64,000 nt of DNA from Himantopus leucocephalus. Its lineage: Eukaryota > Chordata > Aves > Charadriiformes > Recurvirostridae. Below, in pieces: positions 50,638-61,106 of this stretch. The stretch spans positions 22,051,375 through 22,115,374 of the forward strand of contig RSEF01000004.1 of assembly GCA_003993805.1 (NCBI GenBank). Reading direction: 5' to 3'. The stretch's first letter is position 1. Each line of letters starts with the position of its first letter. The notes under the pieces are model-generated. The model was not told the origin of the DNA, did no database searches, and saw only the letters and a program-made list of their open reading frames with translations. The position numbers and the translations under genes are program-made.

Positions 50638-51817
50638 TGTGGGATAATTGCTGGAGGTGACTTAGAAATTAAGTTATATTCACATTATGAAGAAAAGTAC
50701 AGCATCGATGAAACTTTCAGGGGCAGAGTGCAGCTGATGTGCAAAGGATACATTTCACAGAGGTTCCTTAGGCAACCTTAGATGTTAGTGACACGGGGGG
50801 AGTCCGGTGCACTAACTCTAAGAGAAAAATGGTGCGGAGGGTGGAGTGGGGTGGAGACACTGCAGCCAAGCTCTGTGATAAAATGGGAACTTGAAGGTCA
50901 TATGGAACCCTTGAAGGCCTTATGGAACTGACAAGCTGCCTAAATGTTACCCTGAGCCAACAATCTGTCATTTTTTGCCAAAATGCTGTCCTTTGGGTGA
51001 ACTTTGCTCATTATAATGTCATTATAATACCAAAACACACCTCCATCCCAAAAGCCACCCACCTCCAAGGTGCAATCACTCCTCATGCAGCCTGCGCTCT
51101 GAATTTTTCATAGTCTATACCTTTAGAAGTGAAGCAAGAGAATTTTACACCAATTGTAACAAAAGTACATATGACCAGAGTCCCTCAAGCTCCACCTGAA
51201 AGGTAAAAAATAGTATAAAAATAGCTGAAGAGAGGAGAGATGTCAGGGAAGATACCAACGTGGTCAGGGAAATACCATCACTCACCACCCCTGACTTCTG
51301 GGATCAGTCAATGGGCTGAGCCTCTCTCCCCCCCTAAGGATGCTTGTGGGTAAGATTCAAACACTTGGCTATACCAAGCGCTACCCTGGGAAACTGAGAA
51401 ATCTCTATAGAGTTGTTTTATAACTTAACACGTTTGTAGCCAGGCTGTATTACTAACATCCTTAGGATTTGCACATGCTTTGCAGACAGTAACTTTATCA
51501 CCGGCAATTCAATGCACCAGTTGTCATCTGTTGCTTCAATAAACGACACTTTTCATTAATCTGGCCGTGAGAGTTCATAGTGAATGCAACCGCACTCCTT
51601 AAGTGTGGCCGTGCTAGTTCATGGAACGCCGCTAGATCGCATTGTGTATGGTGTTATTAGCGCATCCGTAATCGTGATAGTTCCATATACATATTGAACG
51701 TGACTGGACTTTTAACGTCGCATTAGGCATCACTCAGAATCTAAGGCTAGCCATCCCCCAGGCTGGAACACAAGGAGGCTTTTTTTCTGCCAAATTACTT
51801 TGCCCTTTACTGCAACA
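50638..51817 (+). mobile_element. Solo LTR, family A copy 3
   Basis: Starts TGTGGGATAATTGCTGG and ends TGCAACA, aligned with 4039-5146 and 11434-12658. The flanking pentamers are GAAGG and GAGGG, a 5-bp target duplication with one difference. TATA box TATAAAAAT at 51214 and AATAAA at 51538-51543. This is the only one of the three family A copies with neither an internal n nor a duplicated start. Open frames on both strands inside it are not genes. Confidence 0.9.
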
Positions 51818-53948
51818 GAGGGAAAGGTACATTTATTTCAGCAGACTAGAGCTGTGTTAACCCTGGGTTCTTCATCTACCCTCAACCTAAAAAACCAGAA
51901 GTGTTGTTTTAAACCTGAATTTTAAGGAATAACCAAACATGCAACCTGAGGAGGAACCAACAGGTGTTCTGAGGGTTCAAGGACTTCTGAGTAGAAAGAC
52001 TGAGAAGTTTTTTCAACTCTTTTTTTTGTTCTACTTAGTAGGTGTATGGCAATACCAAAGATGCTAGGATTAGGAATTAGGGTTTAGAAGCTCATTTCAA
52101 GTGTTGAATCAATTTAATACAAAATATTGTAATAGCAGTATTACCTTTTCAAGAACATACAGATGGATACATAAGCTATCGCTTCTGCAATCAAACAACA
52201 GATGACTGAAGATTCTGGCTGGACATACATTTTTGCAACAAACTAGATAAATTTCCAGATATTAAGATCCAAAATAGTAGACACCATATGCACACATAAC
52301 TTCCGCTCTCTTTCCAAGTAAGTACCATATGTTCCTACTTTTATTGGTTGTTTCCTACAGCTCAGAAATATTTAGGAACTTGCCTAATACACGTCTAAAA
52401 ACTGATTTTAACAAATCTCCCAAGATATCACTAATTGTGAAAAAAGGGAAAGATTTTTCCCTAGGAAAGTATATAATGTTGTAAAGTAGGCAGCAAGTAC
52501 AACTTTTTTCCATTGTTCCTTTTCAGAATAGGTTTAAGCAGGAGGCAGACCTCCTTAACCAACAAAAGAGATGCACTTATTTTTTCTTTGCATGACTGCA
52601 GATTTATATTATACATCCAGTTGAGTATTAAAAAGGGAAATAAATGTTCTTTTATTGTTCCTCGTTTATGTTTCTATTCAGCCTCTAGATAAGGACTTGT
52701 CTTTTTCATGAATTCAGGTTCTACACTTCTCTAATCACCATTATATTAAACTGTTTTTCCTCATTTTTTTCTTCAGTTCCTCCACGCTTGCTCACTGCAT
52801 GTGCCACGACCAAAATCCCCATCCAGTTATTTTACTGTATCCTTTCTTCTCTTTCTTATGACTTAACATCATCTTCCATTCCACTTTTTTTTTTTTCCCC
52901 CCTGGTCCTTACGCAAACAAGTAATTCCTTCACCTAGGTTCTCACCATTAGGGAACAAAAATGCCAAATAGAAATGTCACTGTATTCATTGATTGCATTG
53001 AATTGTTCCTTCCTCTTTCAGTCACCAATCTTAGCACCATGGAAGAAGCAAACCAACTGCAAACTTGAGAACACATAAAAGATACTAAGCACTTGCCTAT
53101 TCTAAGCCACAAACAAGAACCCAGAATTAGTTCTCAGCCATTATAGATCAAGATACAGATCATCACCTTCAGTTATGCACTTAACTAGATAACAACTGCC
53201 ACTGTTAGTAATGTGTTTAAACCTCCAGCCCATGTAAAAACCAAAAGAGGCCACAAATCTACCCAAATGTTTCTGTGGGAGTTTTCCAACCATCACACTA
53301 GCAAGTACAGCCTTCTGCTTATTACAGTGGGGCTTTTTGCACCTTTCTTCTCCCTTCAGAAAATATAAGCATATGTGGAAAAAAGGTTATACCTCTATAT
53401 AAAGCAAATTCATTACAAAATACAGCTGAATACATTCTGTAATTTTTAAATTTTGTTTTAATTCCAGAAGAGAACTAGTAGAAAATCTAGATGCTTGAAA
53501 ACGATAGTGCTGAGTGTTAAAAGAAAAGCCCTGAACAACGTAGGTGCTTAACAGTATCTCTCTCTTAAATCCATACCTCCAGACTGTGCACTGTTAAACG
53601 CATGATTTCTGACAGGTACCAGCCTACACTGAAGAGTCCACTGCATGTGGCATAAAAAAGCAACCCTTACTGCATATACTACCACAGTATGTTACATTCA
53701 TTTGAGAGGAACTTTCCCCAAAAGAGGCCAGAGCCACAATAAACTGTTTTAAGATACAGGCCTGACTCTCCTTCAGCAGCAGCACCTAAGTCTTTGCCCT
53801 GACCTAACAGTTGAAGCAGAACACAGAAGAATGCAACTTCTCCCACCTAATTCCTGAAAGAAACAAGCGGTTTTAAGAAGTTTTGAAAGAAAGTGTATAG
53901 GCAAGTCAATTCACAGGTTTCAGTCAGTGCATTCCAAGGCTGCAGCTC
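51818..53948. other. Non-coding stretch
   Basis: No gene or element recognised between the solo LTR and the provirus. A T/C run at 52886-52903 is the only low-complexity feature. Confidence 0.5.
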
Positions 53949-54734
53949 TGTCCCGACCCACTCGGTGGGTTTGGGGGAGGTGATCTTTTGAATAGTCCGG
54001 TGCAGTACTCGGGAGTCACAACAATGACTCAGGAGGGACAGAGAATTTCCACACCGTGTTTTGCTACGCGAATCCCAGGGCGGGAGTAACAACAACGGCT
54101 CCTAAACGGTCAAAATATGCTTTATTCAACATTTTGCTCAAAATACATATATAGCTCATTTTGGCATAGCAGGTATTTCAAATAAAAACTTCAATAACAA
54201 CAATGGCTAACTTTGGCATAACTGGTATTTCGAATAAAAAATTCAACAACAAACAACGAGGTAAGAGAATGAAAGGAGATGGAAAGAAGAAAGGAAAAAA
54301 GAGGAAGATAGGAAAGGTTAAGCATCACCACCCTTGGATCCAGCGGTGAGGCTCGGTGGTATCTGCCTGGATTCCTCCGGTGGTGGGTGCACACATGGCA
54401 CCTCACGTTTCTGTGTTTCAGAGATGAGTTCCCACCACTCGAGGACTTGTGTCACTCTCAACTGGTTGTGCGAGCTTCTCATATGCCCCTTTCTGGAACT
54501 GTCTTGCTCAACTGCACGTCCCCCAACACGCCCTCCCTGCCCCGTGCCGACTGCCATTAACTCTGCCATTAACCTTCCAGTTCTTAGAAGTTTCTAGGCA
54601 GCGGGCGGGGTTGGGGGGGGAGGTGCTACTACTGCCTTATTTCTAACTGCGCCTCTTCTCATTAGTGTGGTAACATCTCTTTTCTTCCACGGAGTGTTTG
54701 AGACATTAGCCCTTTTAGCTTCCAGTCTCTTACA
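53949..54734 (-). repeat. 3' LTR of the provirus
   Basis: The plus text starts TGTCCCGACCCACTCGGTGG and ends TCTCTTACA, so on the minus strand the LTR runs TGTAAGAG…GACA. It aligns with 59126-59826. AATAAA lies on the minus strand at 54126-54121. It contains an internal duplication not seen in the 5' LTR: the segment with 'ttggcat' and 'ggtatttc' recurs near 54150-54185 and 54207-54245. That accounts for much of its extra length. Confidence 0.88.
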
Positions 54735-54812
54735 CAACCCCGCGGCTCAAACAGTCGGTTGAATCTCGTTCCTGTAGAGTTAGTCTTCTTCTCAGGTGGT
54801 GATCTCGACATA

Positions 54813-55340
54813 TCAGACAGAGGGAAAGAAAAGAGAAGACAGAGAAGAAATAGCTCGAGTAATCATACAGCGCATTATAGCTACAGTAATCATTAAAAAT
54901 ATAAAATGACTAAGTAACAGTAAACCTATTTTCATCAACGATGCTCCCCACCCTGTGAGTCCTAAAGACTGCAGAAGTGAAGTGAACCAGGAGTCGGGGC
55001 AGAGTCCATCAAACCAGTCTTCTTGTTGCAAGGATTGGAAAAGTTCGGCAGTTTGGTCTGCAATCTCTTTCATCTTTGCACAAGCCTCCTCAATAGAGGT
55101 AGTCGCACTGCAGATGGTGACACAACGTTCTCCATCTGAAAGTTTTAAGATTCCACATATGCCTTGCTCTTTTAGTAACAACATGTTGCGGGCTAGGCAG
55201 TTCCAAAGAGTCATTTTAGATACTTCCTGGACTTGTAAATTTAACTCACCAAAAGCGTATCTAGTCCAATTTGACAATATATGCACTTGCCAAGTAATAC
55301 TTTCTAAAGCCCACTTATGTCTGACTATCAGTCCAGGCAT
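54813..55340 (-). CDS. env: Env transmembrane-subunit open frame (175 codons)
   Basis: An uninterrupted minus-strand frame just inside the 3' LTR. It holds a helical region, then a cysteine-containing loop (KEQGICGILKLSDGERC, with a further Cys four residues on), and a second helical region rich in Glu, Lys and Ala. A tryptophan/aromatic membrane-proximal stretch follows (DWFDGLCPDSWFTSLLQSLG), then a roughly 25-residue hydrophobic membrane segment (KIGLLLLSHFIFLMITVAIM) and a short tail. This is the layout of a retroviral fusion subunit. The Cys pair is spaced by ten residues with no adjacent CC. The frame upstream is broken, so it is an isolated remnant and not a working envelope protein. 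Confidence 0.75.
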   Translation of the reverse strand: MPGLIVRHKWALESITWQVHILSNWTRYAFGELNLQVQEVSKMTLWNCLARNMLLLKEQGICGILKLSDGERCVTICSATTSIEEACAKMKEIADQTAELFQSLQQEDWFDGLCPDSWFTSLLQSLGLTGWGASLMKIGLLLLSHFIFLMITVAIMRCMITRAISSLSSLFFPSV

Positions 55341-55419
55341 GTCGAAGAGGGCTCTTAAGTTATGAGCGACTCTTACGCCTGGAGTATAATAGTTGTGTTC
55401 ATTTGCGTCATGTATCCAA

Positions 55420-56959
55420 TCATAGACATGACTGGGTGAGTCTGATTGTTTTTTCTGCAGACTTGGTAAAGTTAAACACTCGGTGTGGGCACAATGAGGG
55501 GACTACAATCCCCCATTTGAGCCCAGCATACGCCACTAAATTGAGGCGTGAATAGAATTTTCCGTTTGAACACCCCCAGGCTAAACCAAAGGGCGCTGAA
55601 TAAAACATGGTTTTACAAGTCCAATCATCTGCATAGTCCATCAAGTAAATAGGAGGTGATGTTGGAACACGTGCATATTTTCAAGTGTAATGGTTGCGTG
55701 GCACGCCACTGTACTGAGCCATATTTACATAATCAGACGCACTATAGATTCCATTACAAGGAGGATCTTGATTTAGGTATCCTTTGGAAGAGTACTTCCA
55801 ACATATACATATATCTCGTATCAGCACCCTGAATCTCTATAATAGCCATGACTCAGGAGGAATTTCCTGGACCTGTGCTACAATCACTTTACGGCAAGAA
55901 AAAAGGTTGCTACATGAGTGGTAGGGTACTTCTACGTATTTCAAGGGTTTTAGGATTGGATTTTCTATAGACCACATCCATTGAATATACAAGAGATTCC
56001 AAGGCTTGGTCCCAGTGCTATTCAGGAGTAGAAGAGTGACTTTTAAGGCATAGGTTGCTTCATAATAATCAAGCCACTTTAAGGGATGAAAAATCAGAAT
56101 CAAAAGGAAAGTAGGAGCAAGGTATGGAGTAGGAACTGGCAGGGTCAATTTTGATCATTCCTGGCAGGAGAGTCACATTTGCCTCCTGAACACTCCGGGT
56201 CTGTCCTACTCGCCCTTCAGGTAGAGTAAAATTCATCTCTGGGTGTGATGCATTACAAATGTTCCATCCCCAGTTATCTTTATCAGTTGTGTTATAATAT
56301 GCAAAAAAGGTATCATTTTGACCAAAAGTTTTGTTCCAGTTGGGACAGTGGATATTTTCCACACAGCCATTTACCAAAAGATGACTCGCCTTCCATTTTA
56401 GATAGGTATTATTAGGAAAGTGCCATTTCATGGGGAAGTGGACATAGGGTTGTATTACTGACTGCTTTGTAGTCAGATTGATGGACATGTTTATGACTGT
56501 TACAAAAAATCTCAGCCCTTCCTCTGCAAAGGAGGGGAGAGTGACACAAATTCCCTCATCAATGTTATTGCATACGCACACAAAACCTCAGATTAATTCC
56601 CACGCTACCTCTGTAGGGGGGTCTTTGGGTGCAATTACAAACTTCAAGAGAATTACCTCAAGTAAAAATAGCCAAATACCCATATTAGGCATCAGAACCT
56701 ATTAAATCTCAGTAATATTAGGTCTCCCAAAACATTTTCCCAATTGAAACATATGTATACAGCAAAAGCTATTAATGCAACAAAACAAAGCACTACGGTA
56801 ATTATCAAAGATTCCATATATCTCTGCGCTGCTCCTGGGAGTAGTCAGTTGTAAGTGAAGATAAGAAGAAATTCTCTTCCGCTCCTTTTCCTTGTACCTG
56901 TAAGCAAGCAGAAAGAAACTCGGTTCTACTGAACCGACTAAAAAGAAGGTGTAATCCAC
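55420..56959 (-). pseudogene. env: Env leader and surface subunit, broken
   Basis: A minus-strand frame starting at 56959 overlaps the end of integrase by about 22 bases in another frame, the usual pol-env junction. After a hydrophobic leader-like part it stops. A further piece (56581-56069) carries several N-glycosylation sequons (NLT, NNT, NKT, NDT, NTT, NAS, NFT, NVT) and paired cysteines, as expected for a surface glycoprotein. More pieces follow at 56148-55837 and 55644-55420. At least three frame changes or stops separate them. Confidence 0.7.
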
Positions 56960-57900
56960 CAGGTATTTATCTGGTGCTCTTTTCCATAGGCATCAGTGGC
57001 AACCCACGCATGGGTGTTAATGTAATTTTTCAAAACCAAGGGCACTTCCCCTACTGTAGGCAAGTTGACAAGAACGAACTGGCCCAAGTAACGGCGGGGA
57101 TTTTTGGTGTTGTTTTCTTTCTTTTGCCCAGGAACAATGGAGGGAGGTTTTGGACAAAAAGCTGTAAATCTAAGACACCCATTTACTCCCCATCGGTCAT
57201 TTATTTTCGTTACTGCCTCCCAGAGACAATTTGCCCAAGCGGGCTCACAGGGTTTAACGAAATGTTTCAAGAGCCTGTTTGTCCTTTAACTATCCCATTA
57301 GCCTGGGGATAATAGGGTATATGAAATTGTATCCCTTCCTCTTTTGCCCACCCCTGTACTATTGTTGCAATAAAATGGGTCCTGTTATCTGATTGTATGG
57401 TTTTTGGCTTAGGGAAGGAGCTGAACCAGATCTGCAACCCTTTTACAGTATTTTCTCCTGTGGCTCGTGCTACTGCTTCTGCTTGTACTAAACCTGATGC
57501 TACTTCTACTCCTACAAGCACATACTGTTCTCTTTCAGATCATCTGAGAGGCCCTATATAGTCGATTTGCTGGGTTTCCCACAAACCCTTCCCATCCTGC
57601 AAATGAAGCAGTGGGTCCTGCAAAGGGTGTTTTTCCAGTCTTGTACGGCCCAAGCTGCAAGAGGAAATTACTGAGGTGCCCAATTCTTGGGTGACAGGCC
57701 ATCCTCAGCTTCCTGCTTCTTTGAAAAGGTCTTCAACTCCTGAGCGTCCTCACTTAAGATGCAACCATTCTAGTAAACGTTCCCACTCCTTTTCCTCTTC
57801 ACCCTCTTACTTCAGGAGGAAGGAATTGTATCTTTTCACTTGGGATTTGGAGGCCCGGGTTTTCCAGAGGAGTGGTAACATAAGTGCGGCCCCTCTGCCA
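56938..57900 (-). pseudogene. pol: Integrase remnant (core and C-terminal domain)
   Basis: On the minus strand a QQIDYIGPL stretch near 57560-57585 starts the catalytic core. The 57521-57267 frame contains TIQSDNRTHFIATIVQGWA and HIPYYPQANGIVKG, covering the second Asp and the Glu region (here GIVKG where VER is usual). A frame change near 57270 leads to a 110-codon frame. This ends in a C-terminal DNA-binding domain (RYLGQFVLVNLPTVGEVPLV, then AWVAT…WWITPS). N-terminal zinc-binding sequence in 57600-57900 is poorly preserved. The protein is split by at least one frameshift and one substituted motif. Confidence 0.82.
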
Positions 57901-58049
57901 GGTCCGGCCGCTAAAGTTGTTCTCAACCAGTCCTGAAGTTGTATCGCATGCATCTTTAGTGAGTCCAGAGGCCCTCTAATCACGGCAGTCATCCTCTACA
58001 GGTTAGCAATTAGTAACGTAGGGGAGGGTTAATGAGTAACAAGGCATCT

Positions 58050-59100
58050 GCCATGCATAAGCTAGAGACAAGCGGCCTTTTGTATACTCTCTGTAAATTG
58101 ACTTAACCCAGGAGTAGGAATAGTAATCCTCCCACCCAATATGCTGCCCACTCAGTAAAGGACCAGGGATCCCTTGGATCATCTACAGTCAGGAATACCC
58201 CCGGACCCCAATATCCTTGAGCTTCTTCCTCTGACAGCTTTATTCTGTCCCCCCGAGTCAGAGAAACTCTCCAAACATTCTGTTTCGGTTTCCCTAGCTT
58301 GCCTACTATATTTCTCTTGCAATTTTGCTAGCTTGGTCTCATTATAGGGTATCTGGTGGTAACATGAGGGTCAGCATTATCTCCATCATTCCCATACTCA
58401 ACTTCTGTCATAATGAGAGGCCGTAACTTCAGATTACATGGGATTCTGCCTTAGCCACCTCTAATTCCTTCCAGGGGTAGTGTGGATCAATTTCTTGACA
58501 GACAAGGTCAGCTCCCTTAGTAAGGCTAGAAAAAACAGATTTACTATCTAAATCATTTCCATACTCTGCTAGTCCTACCCCCAAGTCCCCCTCCCTACTA
58601 TAAGCTTCCCGCAAGCCTTCTCGGAGGTTTTCCACAACCCTCCTTCCTTCTTACACTGTTTCCTCAGCCTGTCACCATCTAGCTCGTTCTGCCTCTAATT
58701 CTACCTGCAGTGTTTCAACAAATTCTTGCAGATTCACTCGCTTCATGTTCTGTTTGCTTAACAGTACGCTTATCTTTCTGGGCAGCTATTAGGATGCCAC
58801 AGACTATCGCCTTGCCCTTACTAGCCTTAAAGTGGCTGTCTTTTGCCAAACTTTTTAATCTGTTCTGCTACATCAGTTGGAACTTGCCAATTTTCCTCCA
58901 CCCAACTGTGTCCTGGTGGTGTGGTACACACTTGTATCCTTTTAAGAAATCTAGCAGCGGGGAGCAGTCGAAATCGGGCTTATCCCAGGTAGCCGTAATC
59001 TTCTGCCAGAGAATTCGGCCTCAACCAAAAATCAGTCCTCCCTTCCTCAGCACTCTGGCCGCTATCCCCCTTTCCCATCATAATCCCCATTCACACGGAC
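58050..59100 (-). pseudogene. gag: Gag remnant of the provirus
   Basis: Downstream (minus strand) of the 5' LTR and leader, pieces of open frame occur in the position of gag. The longest is 58635-58429, an acidic, Glu/Leu-rich helical stretch (MENLREGLREAYSREGDLG…). A matrix-like WQVPTDVAEQIKK piece lies near 58850-58890. Stops and frame changes break it, and no zinc knuckle was recognised. Position between the 5' LTR and the pol remnant is the main evidence. Confidence 0.55.
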
Positions 59101-59101
59101 T

Positions 59102-59119
59102 ACCCTGTCTGTGATGCCA
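59102..59119 (-). promoter_or_regulatory. Candidate primer-binding site
   Basis: Six bases inside the 5' LTR boundary the minus strand reads TGGCATCACAGACAGGGT, beginning with the TGG expected for complementarity to a tRNA CCA end. I cannot match it confidently to a particular tRNA, and the sequence may have mutated. Confidence 0.3.
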
Positions 59120-59125
59120 ACTTAA

Positions 59126-59826
59126 TGTCCTGACCCACTCGGTGGGTCTGAGGGAGGTGACGTTTAGAATAGCCCCGTGCAGTACTTGGGAGTCACAATG
59201 ACTCAGGAAGGACAGAGAATTTCCACACCCGTTTTGCTCTGTGAATCCCAGGGCGGGAGTCAGAAGAACAGCTCCTAAATGGTCTGAATATGCTTTATTC
59301 AACGTTTTGCTCAAAATATGTATATAGCTGATTTTGGCGTAGCAGGTATTTAGAATAAAAACTTCCAACAACAAACAATGAGGTAAGAGAGGAAGAAAGC
59401 AGATGGGAAAAAGAAGCAGCATGGCAAAGCGAGGAAGGCAGGGAATGTGAGCATCACCACCCCTGGATCCAGCGGCACAGCGAGTGCTCTCCACTTTCCT
59501 CCGGCAGCAGCTGCACACGGGTACCGCATGTGTGTGCCTTTTATAGACAAGTCCTGCCCCCCGGGGACTTGTGTCACTCCCGATTGTTTGCGACCTTCCC
59601 CTATGCCCCTTGTGGGGGTGGTCTCGCTCAGCAACAGGAAACTGCGCACCATCTGACCGGCCCTCCCTGCCCCACGCCCGCCGCCATTAACGCGCCGTGT
59701 CTCTCACACATGCGCAGTCTCTTATTCTTAGAACTTTCTAGAAGGAGGGGTGGTGAGGGGTGGTAACATCCTTTATGTTCCACCAAGTGTTTGAGACGTT
59801 AATCCTTTTAGCTTCCAGCCTCTTAC
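59126..59826 (-). repeat. 5' LTR of the provirus
   Basis: Plus text from TGTCCTGACCCACTCGGTGG to CCTCTTACA; on the minus strand TGTAAGAG…GGACA. It has a TATA box on the minus strand (TATAAAAG at 59545-59538) and AATAAA at 59299-59294. In the 3' LTR the corresponding TATA region is changed, so only this copy keeps a plausible promoter. Confidence 0.88.
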
Positions 59827-59854
59827 AAGCGCCCATAAGTTCTGACTGAAGCAC

Positions 59855-60912
59855 TGTGGTGGATTGACCCTGGCTGGACCTCAGGCCGCTCCATTCTTTG
59901 GTCCTGGCAAGGCAAAGCCGCTCCATCACTCCCCTCCTCAGCTGCAGAAAGGGAGAGAAAATAGAACAAAAGGCTCGTGGGTCGAGATAAGGACAGGGAG
60001 ATCCCTCAGTAATTACCATCACAGGCAAACCAGACTTGAGATGGGGAAATTAATTTCTTACCAATCAAATCAGAGTAGGGCAATGAGAAATAACACCAAA
60101 TCTTAAAACACCGTCCCCCACCCCTCCCTTATTCCCAGGCTCAGCTCTACCTCCTCCCTCCAAGCAGTACAGGGTGACGGGGAATGGAGGTTGTGATCAG
60201 TTCATCACACGTTGTCTCTGCTGCTCCTTCCTCCTCAGGGGAAGGACTCCTCACACTCTTTTTCTGCTCCAGCACAGGGTCCCTCCACGGGAGACGGTCT
60301 CCACAGACCAACGTGGGTCTCCACTTCTCCAACATGGGTCCTTCCCACAGGCTGCAGTCCTTCAGGAACAGACTGCTCCAGCATGGACTCGTCTCTTCAT
60401 GGGTCCACAGGTCCTGCCAGGAGTCTGCTCCAGTCCACGCTTCCCACAGGGTCACAGCGTCCTTCAGGCATCCACCCGCTGGCATGGGGTCCTCCACAGG
60501 CTGCAGGTGGATATCTGCTCCGCTGTGGACCTCCATGGGCTGCAGGGGGACAGCCTGCCTCACTATGGTCTTCACCATGGGCTGCAGGGGAATCTCTGCT
60601 CCAGCACCTGGAGCACCTCCTCCCTCTCCTCCTTCACTGACCTTGGTGTCTGCAGGGCTGTTTCTCTCACGTATTCTCACTCCTCTCTCTGGCTGCAACT
60701 GCGCAATTTTTTTTCCTCCCTTCTTAAATACAATATCCCAGAGGTGCTACCAGCATCACAGATGGGCTCAGCTTTGGCCAGCAGCAGGTCCATCTTGGAG
60801 CCAGCTTGCATTGGCTCAATGGGACACAGTGGAAGCTGCTAGCAGCTTCTCACAGAAGCCACCCCTGTACCCCACTACCAAAGCCTTGCCATGTGAACTC
60901 AATACAGGCACA
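59855..60912 (-). mobile_element. Avian LTR (ends GGTCAATCCACCACA on minus)
   Basis: Starts only 28 bases beyond the provirus. On the minus strand it runs from TGTGCCTGTATTGAG to GGTCAATCCACCACA, the end of a very common avian LTR. The phrases 'aaggctcgtgggtcgagata' and 'gaggggagtgatggagcgg' (minus) are typical of that family. The flanks do not show an obvious target duplication, so the outer end at 60912 is less certain. The U3 part contains short imperfect repeats and long open frames, listed separately. Those frames are properties of the LTR and not host genes. Confidence 0.7.
60340..60600. repeat. Imperfect ~40-base repeats with GGCTGCAGG cores
   Basis: CTGCAG cores occur at 60352, 60501, 60540 and 60582. 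The last three are spaced 39 and 42 bases apart and share flanking 'ccatgg' and 'tctgctcc' blocks. In the minus-strand 183-codon frame (60698-60147) they encode repeated LQPM/LQPV every 13-14 residues. They probably are U3 enhancer-type repeats of the LTR. Confidence 0.6.
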
Positions 60913-61100
60913 ATAGTCCCCAGAGTGTGGCCCAGTTTTCAGACACACACAACATCTCACTACTCTTTTCTGTCAGTCCAGCTTTTTAGGCAGTCACCCC
61001 CACAAAGCTTTGTGGTAAGACTGCAACAACTAACTTTGCTAGCTGGGGCAAAGGAAAGGAAACCCGTGACAAGAAGGATAACTTTGTCAATTAAAATTCC

Positions 61101-61106
61101 TTTATT
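61101..61106 (-). terminator. Candidate poly(A) signal (AATAAA on minus)
   Basis: TTTATT on the plus strand. It is the last AATAAA before sequence of different, LTR-like composition begins to the left, so it is the likeliest end of the right-hand gene. Confidence 0.4.

Larger units (their letters stand above)
53949..59826 (-). mobile_element. Endogenous provirus with two LTRs, internally deleted
   Basis: Two related LTRs (53949-54734 and 59126-59826) bound a 4.4-kb interior. The element is flanked by AGCTC (53944-53948) and AGCGC (59827-59831), a 5-bp target duplication with one change. On the minus strand the order is 5' LTR (right), gag, integrase, env, 3' LTR (left). Protease, RT and RNase H are absent: gag is followed within about 0.8 kb by the integrase core. 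The LTRs differ by many substitutions and indels (786 versus 701 bases), so the insertion is old. The integrase wording and the 5-bp duplication point to a class III-like element, yet an env follows. All genes are broken or partial, so it cannot make a complete particle by itself. Confidence 0.9.
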
